Below, in pieces: positions 1 to 11,802 of a stretch of 38,757 nucleotides of DNA. Source of the DNA: Saccoglossus kowalevskii (Eukaryota > Hemichordata > Enteropneusta > Harrimaniidae). Position numbers and translations under genes: made by a program. The stretch's first letter is position 1, and the number at the start of each line of letters is the position of its first letter. A model generated the notes under the pieces. It had not been told where the DNA came from, did not search any database, and was given only the letters and a program-made list of their open reading frames with translations. The DNA lies in NCBI RefSeq assembly GCF_000003605.2, contig NW_003134119.1:1-38757 (forward strand), in the 5' to 3' direction.

Positions 1-223
1 GGTTTATTTACTGTCTAGTTGTTGCACACTATGCGTCTACAGTACATTATATGACATTATAGTCACTATATAAGGTATTATCAACTACCCCGATTCTATA
101 GTGCAATATGGTTTATTTACTGTCTAGTTGTTGCACACTATGTGTCTGCAGTACAGTAGATGACATTATAGTCACTATATAAGGTATTAACCGCTACCCC
201 GATTCTATAGTGTAATGTGGTTT

Positions 224-270
224 ATCTACTGTCTAGTTGTTTCACACTATGTGTCTGCAGTACAGTAGAT
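224..270. repeat. Inverted repeat, 9-bp arms, inside the monomer
   Basis: The arms are ATCTACTGT at 224-232 and ACAGTAGAT at 262-270, exact reverse complements separated by 29 bp. The dyad is perfect in monomers with the TATCTAC spelling. Those with TATTTAC keep it with one mismatch. Subtypes reading ACATTATAT or ACAGAAGAT in the right arm weaken it. A second small dyad, ACAC/GTGT around TAT (monomer 26-36), sits in the loop. Because the element is present in almost every monomer, it recurs hundreds of times. A single strand could fold into a hairpin here; whether it does so in the cell cannot be seen. Confidence 0.8.
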
Positions 271-275
271 GACAT

Positions 276-288
276 TATAGTCACTATA
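276..288. repeat. Short palindrome TATAGT-C-ACTATA
   Basis: The 6-bp arms TATAGT and ACTATA flank a single C at monomer 58-70. This is among the best conserved parts of the unit. Its right part, CACTATA (64-70), is also the reverse complement of TATAGTG at monomer 97-103, so CACTATA can pair with either of two partners. The palindrome runs into TATAAGG, giving an AT-rich core. Occasional copies break it (for example GTCGCTAT near 22414 and 32320, GGCGATAT at 20671, 33404 and 37099, and TCAGTATA at 24698, 26006 and 30253). These breaks are useful as lineage markers. Confidence 0.8.
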
Positions 289-1064
289 AAAGGTATTAAC
301 AGCTACCCTGATTCTATAGTGCAATATGGTTTATCTACTGTCTAGTTGTTTCACACTATGTGTCTGCAGTACAGTAGATGACATTATAGTCACTATATAA
401 TGTATTAACAGCTACCCTGATTCTATAGTGTAATGTGGTTTATCTACTGTCTAGTTGTTTCACACTATGTGTCTGCAGTACAGTAGATGACATTATAGTC
501 ACTATATAAGGTACTAACAGCTACCCTGATTCTATAGTGTAATGTGGTTTATCTACTGTCTAGTTGTTTCACACTATGTGTCTGCAGTACAGTAGATGAC
601 ATTATAGTCACTATATAAGGTATTAATAGCTACCCTGATTCTATAGTGTAATGTGGTTTATCTACTGTCTAGTTGTTTCACACTATGTGTCTGCAGTACA
701 GTAGATGACATTATAGTCACTATATAAGTTATTAATAGCTACCCTGATTCTATAGTGTAATGTGGTTTATCTACTGTCTAGTTGTTTCACACTATGTGTC
801 TGCAGTACAGTAGATGACATTATAGTCACTGTATAAGGTATTAACTGCTACCCTGATTCTATTGTGTAATGTGGTTCATTTACTGTCTAGTTGTTTCACA
901 CTATGTGTCTACAGTACAGTAGATGACTCTATAGTCACTATATAAGGTATTATCAACTACCCCGATTCTATAGTGCAATATGGTTTATTTACTGTCTAGT
1001 TGTTGCACACTATGTGTCTACAGTACAGTAGATGTTATTATAGTCACTATATAAGGTATTAAGA

Positions 1065-1790
1065 GCTACCCTGATTCTATAGTGTAATGTGGTTTATCTA
1101 CTGTCTAGTTGTTTCACACTATGTGTCTGCAGTACAGTAGATGACATTATAGTCACTGTATAAGGTATTAACAGCTACCCTGATTCTATAGCGTAATGTG
1201 GTTCATTTACTGTCTAGTTGTTTCACACTATGTGTCTACAGTACAGTAGATGACATTATAGTCACTATATAAGGTATTAACAGCTACCCTGATTCTATAG
1301 TGTAATGTGGTTTATTTACTGTCTAGTTGTTTCACACTATGTGTCTACAGTACAGTATATGACATTATAGTCACTATATAAGGTATTAACAGCTACCCTG
1401 ATTCTATAGTGTAATGTGGTATATTTACTGTCTAGTTGTTTCACACTATGTGTCTACAGTACAGTAGATGACATTATAGTCACTATATAAGGTATTAACA
1501 GCTACCCTGATTCTATAGTGTAATGTGGTTTATCTACTGTCTAGTTGTTTCACACTATGTGTCTACAGTACAGTAGATGACATTATAGACACTATATAAG
1601 GTATTATCAGCTACCCTGATTATATAGTGCAATATGGTTAATTTACTGTCTAGTTGTTTCACACTATGTGTCTGCAGTACAGTAGATGACATTATAGTCA
1701 CTATATAGGGTATTACTAGCTACCCTGATTCTATAGTGCAATATGGTTTATTTACTGTCTAGTTGTTTCACACTATGTGTCTGCAGTACA
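1065..1790 (+). repeat. Block D, copy 1 (recurrent five-monomer module)
   Basis: The module runs: TATAGCGTAATGTGGTTC (about 1186), then an AGTATATGAC monomer (1354), GTGGTATATTTAC, a CTACAG monomer with TATCTAC, TGATTATATAGTG (1617) with GGTTAATTTAC, then ATTACTAGC. The full block is repeated 1853 bp downstream (17 monomers). Shorter versions of the core recur elsewhere: about 3.9, 5.6, 11.5, 13.8, 16.0, 23.9, 24.1 and 29.9 kb, and the final 430 bp of the window. It is the most widely dispersed string in the window. Confidence 0.85.
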
Positions 1791-2585
1791 GTAGATGACA
1801 TTATAGTCACTATATAAGGTATTAACAGCTACCCTGATTCTATAGTGTAATGTGCTTTATCTACTGTCTAGTTGTTTCACACTATGTGTCTACAGTACAG
1901 TAGATGACATTATAGTCACTATATAAGGTATTATCAGCTACCCCGATTCTATAGTGCTATATGGTTTATTTACTGTCTAGTTGTTTCACACTATGTGTCT
2001 GCAGTACAGTAGAAGACATTATAGTCACTATATAAGGTATTAACAGCTACACTGATTCTATAGTGTAATGTGGTTTATCTACTGTCTAGTTGTTTCACAC
2101 TATGTGTCTACAGTACAGTAGATGACATTATAGTCACTATATAAGGTATTAATAGCTACCCTGATTCTATAGTGTAATGTGGTTTATCTACTGTCTAGTT
2201 GTTTCACACTATGTGTCTGCAGTACAGTAGATGACATTATAGTCACTATATAAGGTATTAACAGCTACCCTGATTCTGTAGTGTAATGTGGTTTATCTAC
2301 TGTCTAGTTGTTTCACACTATGTGTCTACAGTACAGTAGATGACATTATAGTCACTATATAAGGTATTATCAGCTACCCTGATTATATAGTGCAATATGG
2401 AGTATTTACTGTCTAGTTGTTTCACACTATGTGTCTGCAGTACAGTAGATGACATTATAGTCACTATATAAGGTATTACTAGCTACCCTGATTCTATAGT
2501 GCAATATAGTTTATTTACTGTCTAGTTGTTTCACACTATGTGTCTGCAGTACAGTAGATGACATTATAGTCACTATATAAGGTAT
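1500..2585 (+). repeat. Block B, copy 1 (ten monomers)
   Basis: Rare variants in order: TGATTATATAG (1617), TGTGCTTTATC (1851), ATAGTGCTATATGG, GCTACACTGATT, GATTCTGTAGTG, ATATGGAGTATTTAC (2401 region) and GCAATATAGTTTATT. All recur 6869 bp downstream (63 monomers plus 2 bp). The two copies separate at about 2585, where this one goes to ACCGCTACCCC and GTGGTTCATTTAC. Confidence 0.87.
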
Positions 2586-2917
2586 TAACCGCTACCCCGA
2601 TTCTATAGTGTAATGTGGTTCATTTACTGTCTAGTTGTTTCACACTATGTGTCTACAGTACAGTAGATGACATTATAGTCACTATATAAGGTATTAACAG
2701 CTACCATGATTCAATAGTGTAATGTGGTTTATCTACTGTCTAGTTGTTTCACACTATGTGTCTGCAGTACAGTAGATGACATTATAGTCACTATATAAGG
2801 TATTAACAGCTACCCTGATTCTATAGTGCAATAAGGTTTATTTACTGTCTAGTTGTTTCACACTATGTGTCTGCAGTACAGTAGATGACATTATAGTCAC
2901 TATATAAGGTATTATCA

Positions 2918-3644
2918 GCTACCCTGATTCTATAGTGTAATGTGGTTTATCTACTGTCTAGTTGTTTCACACTATGTGTCTGCAGTACAGTAGATGACAT
3001 TATAGTCACTGTATAAGGTATTAACAGCTACCCTGATTCTATAGCGTAATGTGGTTCATTTACTGTCTAGTTGTTTCACACTATGTGTCTACAGTACAGT
3101 AGATGACATTATAGTCACTATATAAGGTATTAACAGCTACCCTGATTCTATAGTGTAATGTGGTTTATTTACTGTCTAGTTGTTTCACACTATGTGTCTA
3201 CAGTACAGTATATGACATTATAGTCGCTATATAAGGTATTAACAGCTACCCTGATTCTATAGTGTAATGTGGTATATTTACTGTCTAGTTGTTTCACACT
3301 ATGTGTCTACAGTACAGTAGATGACATTATAGTCGACTATATAAGGTATTAACAGCTACCCTGATTCTATAGTGTAATGTGGTTTATCTACTGTCTAGTT
3401 GTTTCACACTATGTGTCTACAGTACAGTAGATGACATTATAGTCACTATATAAGGTATTATCAGCTACCCTGATTATATAGTGCAATATGGTTAATTTAC
3501 TGTCTAGTTGTTTCACACTATGTGTCTGCAGTACAGTAGATGACATTATAGTCACTATATAAGGTATTACTAGCTACCCTGATTCTATAGTGCAATATGG
3601 TTTATTTACTGTCTAGTTGTTTCACACTATGTGTCTGCAGAAAA
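2918..3644 (+). repeat. Block D, copy 2
   Basis: This is block D shifted by 1853 bp at its left part and by 1854 bp after a one-base insertion at 3334, which turns AGTCACTAT into AGTCGACTAT. That 110-bp monomer creates a SalI site (GTCGAC). It serves as a private marker shared with the next copy (4095) and with 13907. The right end meets a monomer reading GCAGAAAAGTAG and then CACTTTATAAAG. Confidence 0.85.
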
Positions 3645-3795
3645 GTAGATGACATTATAGTCACTTTATAAAGTATTAACAGCTACCCTGATTCTATAGT
3701 GTAATGTGGTTTATCTACTGTCTAGTTGTTTCACACTATGTGTCTACAATACAGTAGATGACATTATAGTCACTATATAAGGTATTAAGAGCTAC
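3125..3795 (+). repeat. 7-mer tandem duplication, left copy
   Basis: Rare variants AGTATATGAC, AGTCGACTAT (3331), TGATTATATAG (3471), GCAGAAAAG and CACTTTATAAAG occur in order. They recur 764 bp downstream, which is seven monomers plus the inserted base. This copy overlaps block D copy 2, so the 7-mer duplication happened after the 17-monomer-offset copy was made. Confidence 0.85.
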
Positions 3796-3888
3796 CCCGA
3801 TTCTAGAGTGCAATATGGTTTATTTACTGTCTAGTTGTTGCACACTATGTGTCTACAGTACAGTAGATGACATTATAGTCACTATATA

Positions 3889-4560
3889 AAGTATTAACAG
3901 CTACCCTGATTCTATAGTGTAATGTGGTTTATTTACTGTCTAGTTGTTTCACACTATGTGTCTACAGTACAGTATATGACATTATAGTCACTATATAAGG
4001 TATTAACAGCTACCCTTATTCTATAGTGTAATGTGGTATATTTACTGTCTAGTTGTTTCACACTATGTGTCTACAGTACAGTAGATGACATTATAGTCGA
4101 CTATATAAGGTATTAACAGCTACCCTGATTCTATAGTGTAATGTGGTTTATCTACTGTCTAGTTGTTTCACACTATGTGTCTACAGTACAGTAGATGACA
4201 TTATAGTCACTATATAAGGTATTATCAGCTACCCTGATTATATAGTGCAATATGGTTAATTTACTGTCTAGTTGTTTCACACTATGTGTCTGCAGTACAG
4301 TAGATGACATTATAGTCACTATATAAGGTATTACTAGCTACCCTGATTCTATAGTGCAATATGGTTTATTTACTGTCTAGTTGTTTCACACTATGTGTCT
4401 GCAGAACAGTAGATGACATTATAGTCACTTTATAAAGTATTAACAGCTACCCTGATTCTATAGTGTAATGTGGTTTATCTACTGTCTAGTTGTTTCACAC
4501 TATGTGTCTACAGTACAGTAGTTGACATTATAGTCACTATATAAGGTATTAAGAGCTACC
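3889..4560 (+). repeat. 7-mer tandem duplication, right copy
   Basis: This is the same string as the left copy, shifted by 763-764 bp: AGTCGACTAT at 4095, TGATTATATAG at 4235, GCAGAACAG at 4401 and CACTTTATAAAG. The spelling GCAGAACAG here against GCAGAAAAG in the left copy, and CCCTTATTC here against CCCTGATTC, distinguish the two. The 13.8-14.3 kb copy shares the right-copy spellings, so that long-range copy derives from this one. Confidence 0.85.
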
Positions 4561-5170
4561 CTGATTCTATAGTGTAATGTGGTTTATCTACTGTCTAGTT
4601 GTTTCACACTATGTGTCTGCAGTACAGTAGATGACATTATAGTCACTGTATAAGGTATTAACAGCTACCCTGATTCTATAGTGCAATATGGTTTATTTAC
4701 TGTCTAGTTGTTTCACACTATGTGTCTGCAGTACAGTAGATGACATTATAGTCACTATATAAGGTATTAACAGCTACCCTGATTCTATAGAGTAATGTGG
4801 TTTATTTACTGTCTAGTTGCTTCACACTATGTGTCTACCGTACAGAAGATGACATTATAGTCACTATATAAGGTATTATCAGCTACCCCGATTCTATAGT
4901 GCAATATGGTTTATTTACTGTCTAGTTGTTGCACACTATGTGTCTACAGTACAGTAGATGACATTATAATCACTATATAAGGTATTAACAGCTACCCCGA
5001 TTCTAGAGTGCAATATGGTTTATTTACTGTCTAGTTGTTGCACACTATGTGTCTACAGTACAGTAGATGACATTATAGTCACTATATAAAGTATTAACAG
5101 CTACCCTGATTCTATAGTGTAATGTGGTTTATTTACTGTCTAGTTGTTTCACACTATGTGTCTACAGTAC
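3935..5170 (+). repeat. Block E, copy 1
   Basis: About 11 monomers whose rare variants are repeated at +9812 bp: CCCTTATT (4013), AGTCGACTAT (4095), GCAGAACAG (4401) and ACATTATAATCAC (4961). The right half contains a four-monomer string here called module M: GAGTAATG with GTTGCTTCAC (4819) and ACAGAAGATG, then a GTTGCAC monomer with ATAATCAC, then GATTCTAGAGTG, then another GTTGCAC monomer with ATATAAAG. Confidence 0.87.
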
Positions 5171-5464
5171 AGTAGCTGACATTATAGTCACTATATAAGG
5201 TATTAACAGCTACCCTGATTCTATAGTGTAATGTGGTTTATTTACTGTTTAGTTGTTTCACACTATGTGTCTGCAGTACAGTAGATGACATTATAGTCAC
5301 TATATAAGGTATTAACAGCTACCCTGATTCTATAGAGTAATGTGGTTTATTTACTGTCTAGTTGTTTCACACTATGTGTCTGCAGTACAGTAGATGACAT
5401 TATAGTCACTATATAAGGTATTAACAGCTACCCTGATTCTATAGAGTAATGTGGTTTATTTACT

Positions 5465-5915
5465 GTCTAGTTGTTTCACACTATGTGTCTACAGTACAGA
5501 AGATGACATTATAGTCACTATATAAGATATTATCAGCTACACCGATTCTATAGTGTAATGTGGTATATTTACTGTCTAGTTGTTTCACACTATGTGTCTA
5601 CAGTACAGTAGATGACATTATAGTCACTATATAAGGTATTAACAGCTACCCTGATTCTATAGTGTAATGTGGTTTATCTACTGTCTAGTTGTTTCACACT
5701 ATGTGTCTACAGTACAGTAGATGACATTATAGTCACTATATAAGGTATTATCAGCTACCCTGATTATATAGTGCAATATGGTTAATTTACTGTCTAGTTG
5801 TTTCACACTATGTGTCTGCAGTACAGTAGATGACACTATAGTCACTATATAAGGTATTACTAGCTACCCTGATTCTATAGTGCAATATGGTTTATTTACT
5901 GTCTAGTTGTTTCAC
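5465..5915 (+). repeat. Block J, copy 1
   Basis: CAGAAGATG, then AAGATATTATCAGCTACACCG (5525-5545), GTGGTATATTTAC, then the block D core and CACAATATGTG. It is repeated at +5887 bp (54 monomers plus 1 bp). A shorter copy lies near 12960-13290 (+7631 bp). Confidence 0.8.
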
Positions 5916-6889
5916 AATATGTGTCTGCAGTACAGTAGATGACATTATAGTCACTATATAAGGTATTAAGAGCTACCCTGATTCTATAGTGTAATGTGGT
6001 TTATCTACTGTCTAGTTGTTTCACACTATGTGTCTACAGTACAGTAGATGACATTATAGTCACTATATAAGGTATTAAGAGCTACCCTGATTCTATAGTG
6101 CAATATGGTTTATTTACTGTCTAGTTGTTTCACAATATGTGTCTACAGTACAGAAGATGACATTATAGTCACTATATAAGGTATTATCAGCTACCCCGAT
6201 TCTATAGTGCAATATGGTTTATTTACTGTCTAGTTGTTGCACACTATGTGTCTACAGTACAGTAGATGACATTATAGTCACTATATAAGGTATTAACAGC
6301 TACCCCGATTCTAGAGTGCAATATGGTTTATTTACTGTCTAGTTGTTTCACACTATGTGTCTACAGTACAGTAGATGACATTATAGTCACTATATAAGGT
6401 ATTAATAGCTACCTGATTCTATAGTGCAATATGGTTTATATACTGTCTAGTGTTTCACACTATGTGTCTGCAGTACAGTAGATGACATTATAGTCACTAT
6501 ATAAGGTATTATCAGCTACCCTGATTCTATAGTGTAATGTGGTTTATCTACTGTCTAGTTGTTTCACACTATGTGTCTACAGTACAGTAGATGACATTAT
6601 AGTCACTATATAAGGTATTAAGAGCTACCCTGATTCTATAGTGTAATGTGGTTTATCTACTGTCTAGTTGTTTCACACTATGTGTCTGCAGTACAGTAGA
6701 TGACATTATAGTCACTGTATAAGGTATTAACAGCTACCCTGATTCTATAGCGTAATGTGGTTCATTTACTGTCTAGTTGTTTCACACTATGTGTCTACAG
6801 TACAGTAGATGACATTATAGTCACTATATAAGGTATTAACAGCTACCCTGATTCTATAGTGTAATGTGGTTTATTTACTGTCTAGTTGT

Positions 6890-7310
6890 TTCACACTATG
6901 TGTCTGCAGTACAGTAGATGACATTATAGTCACTATATAAGGTATTACTAGCTACCCTGATTCTATAGTGCAATATAGTTTATTTACTCTCTAGTTGTTT
7001 CACACTATGTGTCTGCAGTACAGTAGATGACATTATAGTCACTATATAAGGTATTAACAGCTACCCTGATTCTATAGTGTAATGTGGTTTATTTACTGTC
7101 TAGTTGTTTCACACTATGTGTCTACAGTACAGTATATGACATTATAGTCACTATATAAGGTATTAACAGCTACCCTGATTATATAGTGTAATGTGGTTTA
7201 TTTACTGTTTAGTTGTTTCACACTATGTGTCTGCAGTACAGTAGATGACATTATAGTCACTATATAAGTTATTACTAGCTACCCTGATTCTATAGTGTAA
7301 TGTGGTTTAT
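6890..7310 (+). repeat. Block C, copy 1
   Basis: Four monomers: ATTACTAGC, then GCAATATAGTTTATTTACTC, then AGTATATGAC, then GATTATATAGTGTAATG, and finally ATAAGTTATTACTAGC. They recur exactly 2400 bp downstream (22 monomers plus 2 bp). Only scattered substitutions separate the copies, for example ACTGTTTAG here against ACTGTCTAG there. Confidence 0.87.
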
Positions 7311-8368
7311 CTACTGTCTAGTTGTTTCACACTATGTGTCTGCAGTACAGTAGATGACATTATAGTCACTATATAAGGTATTAACCGCTACCCCGATTCT
7401 ATAGTGTAATGTGGTTTATCTACTGTCTAGTTGTTTCACACTATGTGTCTGCAGTACAGTAGATGACATTATAGTCTCTATATATAATTTATTAACAGCT
7501 ACCCTGATTCTATAGTGCAATATGGTTTATCTACTGTCTAGTTGTTTCACACTATGTGTCTGCAGTACAGTAGATGACATTACAGTCACTATATAAGGTA
7601 TTAAGAGCTACCCTGATTCTATAGTGCAATATGGTTGATCTACTGTCTAGTAGTTTCACACTATGTGTCTGCAGTACAGTAGATGACATTATAGTCACTA
7701 TATAAGGTATTAACAGCTACCCTGATTCTATAGTGCAATATGGTTTATCTACTGTCTAGTTGTTTCACACTATGTGTCTGCAGTACAGTAGATGACATTA
7801 TAGTCACTATATAAGGTATTAACAGCTACCCTGTTTCTATAGTGCAATATGGTTTATCTACTGTCTAGTTGTTTCACACTATGTGTCTGCAGTACAGTAG
7901 ATGACATTATAGTCACTATATAAGGTATTAACAGCTACCCTGATTCTATAGTGTAATGTGGTTTATCTACTGTCTAGTTGTTTCACACTATGTGTCTGCA
8001 GTACAGTAGATGACATTATAGTCACTATATAAGGTATTAACAGCTACCCTGATTCTATAGTGTAATGTGGTTTATCTACTGTCTAGTTGTTTCACACTAT
8101 GTGTCTGCAGTACAGTAGATGACATTATAGTCACTATATAAGGTATTAATAGCTACCCTGATTCTATAGTGTAATGTGGTTAATCTACTGTCTAGTTGTT
8201 TCACACTATGTGTCTGCAGTACAGTAGATGACATTATAGTCACTATATAAGTTATTAATAGCTACCCTGATTCTATAGCGTAATGTGGTTTGTCTACTGT
8301 CTAGTTGTTTCACACTATGTGTCTGCAGTACAGTAGATGACATTATAGTCACTATATAATGTATTAAC

Positions 8369-9454
8369 AGCTACCCTGATTCTGTAGTGTAATGTGGTTT
8401 ATCTACTGTCTAGTTGTTTCACACTATGTGTCTACAGTACAGTAGATGACATTATAGTCACTGTATAAGGTATTATCAGCTACCCTGATTATATAGTGCA
8501 ATATGGTTAATTTACTGTCTAGTTGTTTCACACTATGTGTCTGCAGTACAGTAGATGACATTATAGTCACTATATAAGGTATTACTAGCTACCCTGATTC
8601 TATAGTGCAATATGGTTTATTTACTGTCTAGTTGTTTCACACTATGTGTCTGCAGTGCAGTAGATGACATTATAGTCACTATATAAGGTATTAACAGCTA
8701 CCCTGATTCTATAGTGTAATGTGCTTTATCTACTGTCTAGTTGTTTCACACTATGTGTCTACAGTACAGTAGATGACATTATAGTCACTATATAAGGTAT
8801 TATCAGCTACCCCGATTCTATAGTGATATATGGTTTATTTACTGTCTAGTTGTTTCACACTATGTGTCTGCAGTACAGTAGATGACATTATAGTCACTAT
8901 ATAAGGTATTAACAGCTACACTGATTCTATAGTGTAATGTGGTTTATCTACTGTCTAGTTGTTTCACACTATGTGTCTACAGTACAGTAGATGACATTAT
9001 AGTCACTATATAAGGTATTAATAGCTACCCTGATTCTATAGTGTAATGTGGTTTATCTACTGTCTAGTTGTTTCACACTATGTGTCTGTAGTACAGTAGA
9101 TGACATTATAGTCACTATATAAGGTATTAACAGCTACCCTGATTCTGTAGTGTAATGTGGTTTATCTACTGTCTAGTTGTTTAACACTATGTGTCTACAG
9201 TACAGTAGATGACATTATAGTCACTATATAAGGTATTATCAGCTACCCTGATTATATAGTGCAATATGGAGTATTTACTGTCTAGTTGTTTCACACTATG
9301 TGTCTGCAGTACAGTAGATGACATTATAGTCACTATATAAGGTATTACTAGCTACCCTGATTCTATAGTGCAATATAGTTTATTTACTCTCTAGTTGTTT
9401 CACACTATGTGTCTGCAGTACAGTAGATGACATTATAGTCACTATATAAGGTAT
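8369..9454 (+). repeat. Block B, copy 2
   Basis: This is copy 1 at +6869 bp: TGATTATATAG (8486), TGTGCTTTATC (8720), GCTACACTG (8914) and GGAGTATTTAC (9269). It has ATAGTGATATATGG where copies 1 and 3 have ATAGTGCTATATGG, and it acquired TTTACTCTCTAG (9385), which copy 3 shares. Copy 3 therefore has a mixed ancestry relative to these two. Confidence 0.87.
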
Positions 9455-9710
9455 TAACAGCTACCCTGATTCTATAGTGTAATGTGGTTTATTTACTGTC
9501 TAGTTGTTTCACACTATGTGTCTACAGTACAGTATATGACATTATAGTCACTATATAAGGTATTAACAGCTACCCTGATTATATAGTGTAATGTGGTTTA
9601 TTTACTGTCTAGTTGTTTCACACTATGTGTCTGCAGTACAGTAGATGACATTATAGTCACTATATAAGTTATTACTAGCTACCCTGATTCTATAGTGTAA
9701 TGTGGTTTAT
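9290..9710 (+). repeat. Block C, copy 2
   Basis: This is identical in variant order to 6890-7310 at +2400 bp. Its left part overlaps block B copy 2. A GCAATATAGTTTATTTACTC monomer occurs also at 31485, so the junction between blocks B and C was carried along into the 31 kb copy only in part. Confidence 0.87.
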
Positions 9711-9921
9711 CTACTGTCTAGTTGTTTCACACTATGTGTCTACAGTACAGTAGATGACATTATAGTCACTATATAAGGTATCAACAGCTACCCTGATTCT
9801 ATAGTGCAATATGGTTTATTTACTGTCTAGTTGTTGCACATTATGCGTCTACATTACATTATACGACATTATAGTCACTATATAAGGTATTATCAGCTAC
9901 CCTGATTCTATAGTGCAATAT

Positions 9922-10871
9922 GGTTTATTTACTGTCTAGTTGTTGCACACTATGCGTCTACAGTACATTATATGACATTATAGTCACTATATAAGGTATT
10001 ATCAACTACCCCGATTCTATAGTGCAATATGGTTTATTTACTGTCTAGTTGTTGCACACTATGTGTCTGCAGTACAGTAGATGACATTATAGTCACTATA
10101 TAAGGTATTAACCGCTACCCCGATTCTATAGTGTAATGTGGTTTATCTACTGTCTAGTTGTTTCACACTATGTGTCTGCAGTACAGTAGATGACATTATA
10201 GTCACTATAAAAGGTATTAACAGCTACCCTGATTCTATAGTGCAATATGGTTTATCTACTGTCTAGTTGTTTCACACTATGTGTCTGCAGTACAGTAGAT
10301 GACATTATAGTCACTATATAATGTATTAACAGCTACCCTGATTCTATAGTGTAATGTGGTTTATCTACTGTCTAGTTGTTTCACACTATGTGTCTGCAGT
10401 ACAGTAGATGACATTATAGTCACTATATAAGGTACTAACAGCTACCCTGATTCTATAGTGTAATGTGGTTTATCTACTGTCTAGTTGTTTCACACTATGT
10501 GTCTGCAGTACAGTAGATGACATTATAGTCACTATATAAGGTATTAAGAGCTACCCTGATTCTATAGTGTAATGTGGTTTATCTACTGTCTAGTTGTTTC
10601 ACACTATGTGTCTGCAGTACAGTAGATGACATTATAGTCACTATATAAGTTATTAATAGCTACCCTGATTCTATAGTGTAATGTGGTTTATCTACTGTCT
10701 AGTTGTTTCACACTATGTGTCTGCAGTACAGTAGATGACATTATAGTCACTGTATAAGGTATTAACTGCTACCCTGATTCTATTGTGTAATGTGGTTCAT
10801 TTACTGTCTAGTTGTTTCACACTATGTCTCTACAGTACAGTAGTTGACTATATAGTCACTATATTAGGTAT
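9922..10871 (+). repeat. Block A, copy 2
   Basis: This is copy 1 shifted by 9921 bp (91 monomers plus 2 bp). The rare variants CACTATAAAAGG (10202) and CTATTGTGTAAT (10782) keep exactly that offset, so no net indel has occurred between them. Two more ACATTATAT-type monomers lie near the left edge (from about 9835). Near the right edge this copy has private changes: TATGTCTCTAC, AGTTGACTATATAG and ATATTAGG. They are clustered within about 50 bp at 10826-10866. Confidence 0.88.
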
Positions 10872-10984
10872 TAACAGCTACCCTGATTCTATAGTGTAAT
10901 GTGGTTTATCTACTGTCTAGTTGTTTCACACTATGTGTCTACAGTACAGTAGATGACATTATAGTCACTATATAAGGTATTAAC

Positions 10985-11260
10985 AGCTACCCTGATTCTA
11001 TAGTGCAATATGGTTTATTTACTGTCTAGTTGTTGCACACTATGCGTCTACATTACATTATATGACATTATAGTCACTACATAAGGTAGTATCAGCTACC
11101 CTGATTCTATAGTGCAATATGGTATATTTACTGTCTAGTTGTTGCACACTATGCGTCTACAGTACATTATATGACATTATAGTCACTATATAAGGTATTA
11201 TCAACTACCCCGATTCTATAGTGCAATATGGTTTATTTACTGTCTAGTTGTTGCACACTA
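10985..11260 (+). repeat. Module T (ACATTATAT subtype pair), copy 1
   Basis: Two consecutive GCGTCTACA monomers of the ACATTATAT subtype. The first has CACTACATAAGGTAGTATC (11074); the second ends in TCAACTACCCCG (11201). The whole string recurs at +18307 bp (29381 and 29508). The subtype differs from the main type by GCG at 33-35 and by T for G at monomer positions 47 and 50, which spoils the right arm of the inverted repeat. Confidence 0.82.
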
Positions 11261-11351
11261 TGTGTCTGCAGTACAGTAGATGACATTATAGTCACTATAT
11301 AACGTATTAACCCGCTACCCCGATTCTATAGTGTAATGTGGTTCATTTACT

Positions 11352-11802
11352 GTCTAGTTGTTTCACACTATGTGTCTACAGTACAGAAGATGACATTATA
11401 GTCACTATATAAGATATTATCAGCTACACCGATTCTATAGTGTAATGTGGTATATTTACTGTCTAGTTGTTTCACACTATGTGTCTACAGTACAGTAGAT
11501 GACATTATAGTCACTATATAAGGTATTAACAGCTACCCTGATTCTATAGTGTAATGTGGTTTATCTACTGTCTAGTTGTTTCACACTATGTGTCTACAGT
11601 ACAGTAGATGACATTATAGTCACTATATAAGGTATTATCAGCTACCCTGATTATATAGTGCAATATGGTTAATTTACTGTCTAGTTGTTTCACACTATGT
11701 GTCTGCAGTACAGTAGATGACATTATAGTCACTATATAAGGTATTACTAGCTACCCTGATTCTATAGTGCAATATGGTTTATTTACTGTCTAGTTGTTTC
11801 AC
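11352..11802 (+). repeat. Block J, copy 2
   Basis: Matches 5465-5915 at +5887 bp, with AAGATATTATCAGCTACACC at 11411-11430. The same TACACCG variant lies 1744 bp (16 monomers) further on at 13169. To the left is a monomer with an extra C (AACCCGCTACC, near 11310). Confidence 0.8.

Larger units (their letters stand above)
219..327 (+). repeat. Representative 109-bp monomer (PstI subtype)
   Basis: A typical unit, used here as the monomer coordinate frame. In order it holds: GGTTTATCTACTG at 1-13, GTCTAGTTGTTTCACAC at 13-29, TATGTGTCTGCAG at 30-42 with a PstI site (CTGCAG) at 37-42, TACAGTAGATGACAT at 43-57, TATAGTCACTATA at 58-70, AGGTATTAACAGCTACC from 73, CTGATTCTATAG at 90-101, and a 3' end that reads GTAATGT in one subtype and GCAATAT in the other (this copy has GCAATAT). 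This copy carries AAAAGG where most have TATAAGG. The starting point is arbitrary because the array is continuous. Several short inverted repeats lie within the unit and are listed separately. Confidence 0.95.
1..950 (+). repeat. Block A, copy 1 (nine-monomer variant string)
   Basis: The string opens with a GCGTCTACAGTACATTATAT monomer followed by TCAACTACCCCG. Next come a monomer with ACCGCTACCCC, one with CACTATAAAAGG (281), one with TATAATGTATT, and one with GGTACTAACAG. It ends with ACTGCTACC, then CTATTGTGTAAT (861) and GTGGTTCATTTAC. The same rare variants appear in the same order 9921 bp downstream (copy 2) and, except for the opening, 9160 bp beyond that (copy 3). The left limit is set by the window edge. 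Copies part company at about 950, where this one continues with another TCAACTACCCC monomer. Confidence 0.88.

Noticed and set aside
219-327. Hammerhead ribozyme, as in some newt and schistosome satellites
   Set aside because: The reverse strand has GAAAC (from GTTTC), but no CTGATGA-type core lies near it on either strand in the consensus. AGTAGATGA is only a partial resemblance.
3331-3340. Functional meaning of the SalI site GTCGAC
   Set aside because: It arises from a one-base insertion and is passively copied (3331, 4095, 13907). It is useful as a marker only.
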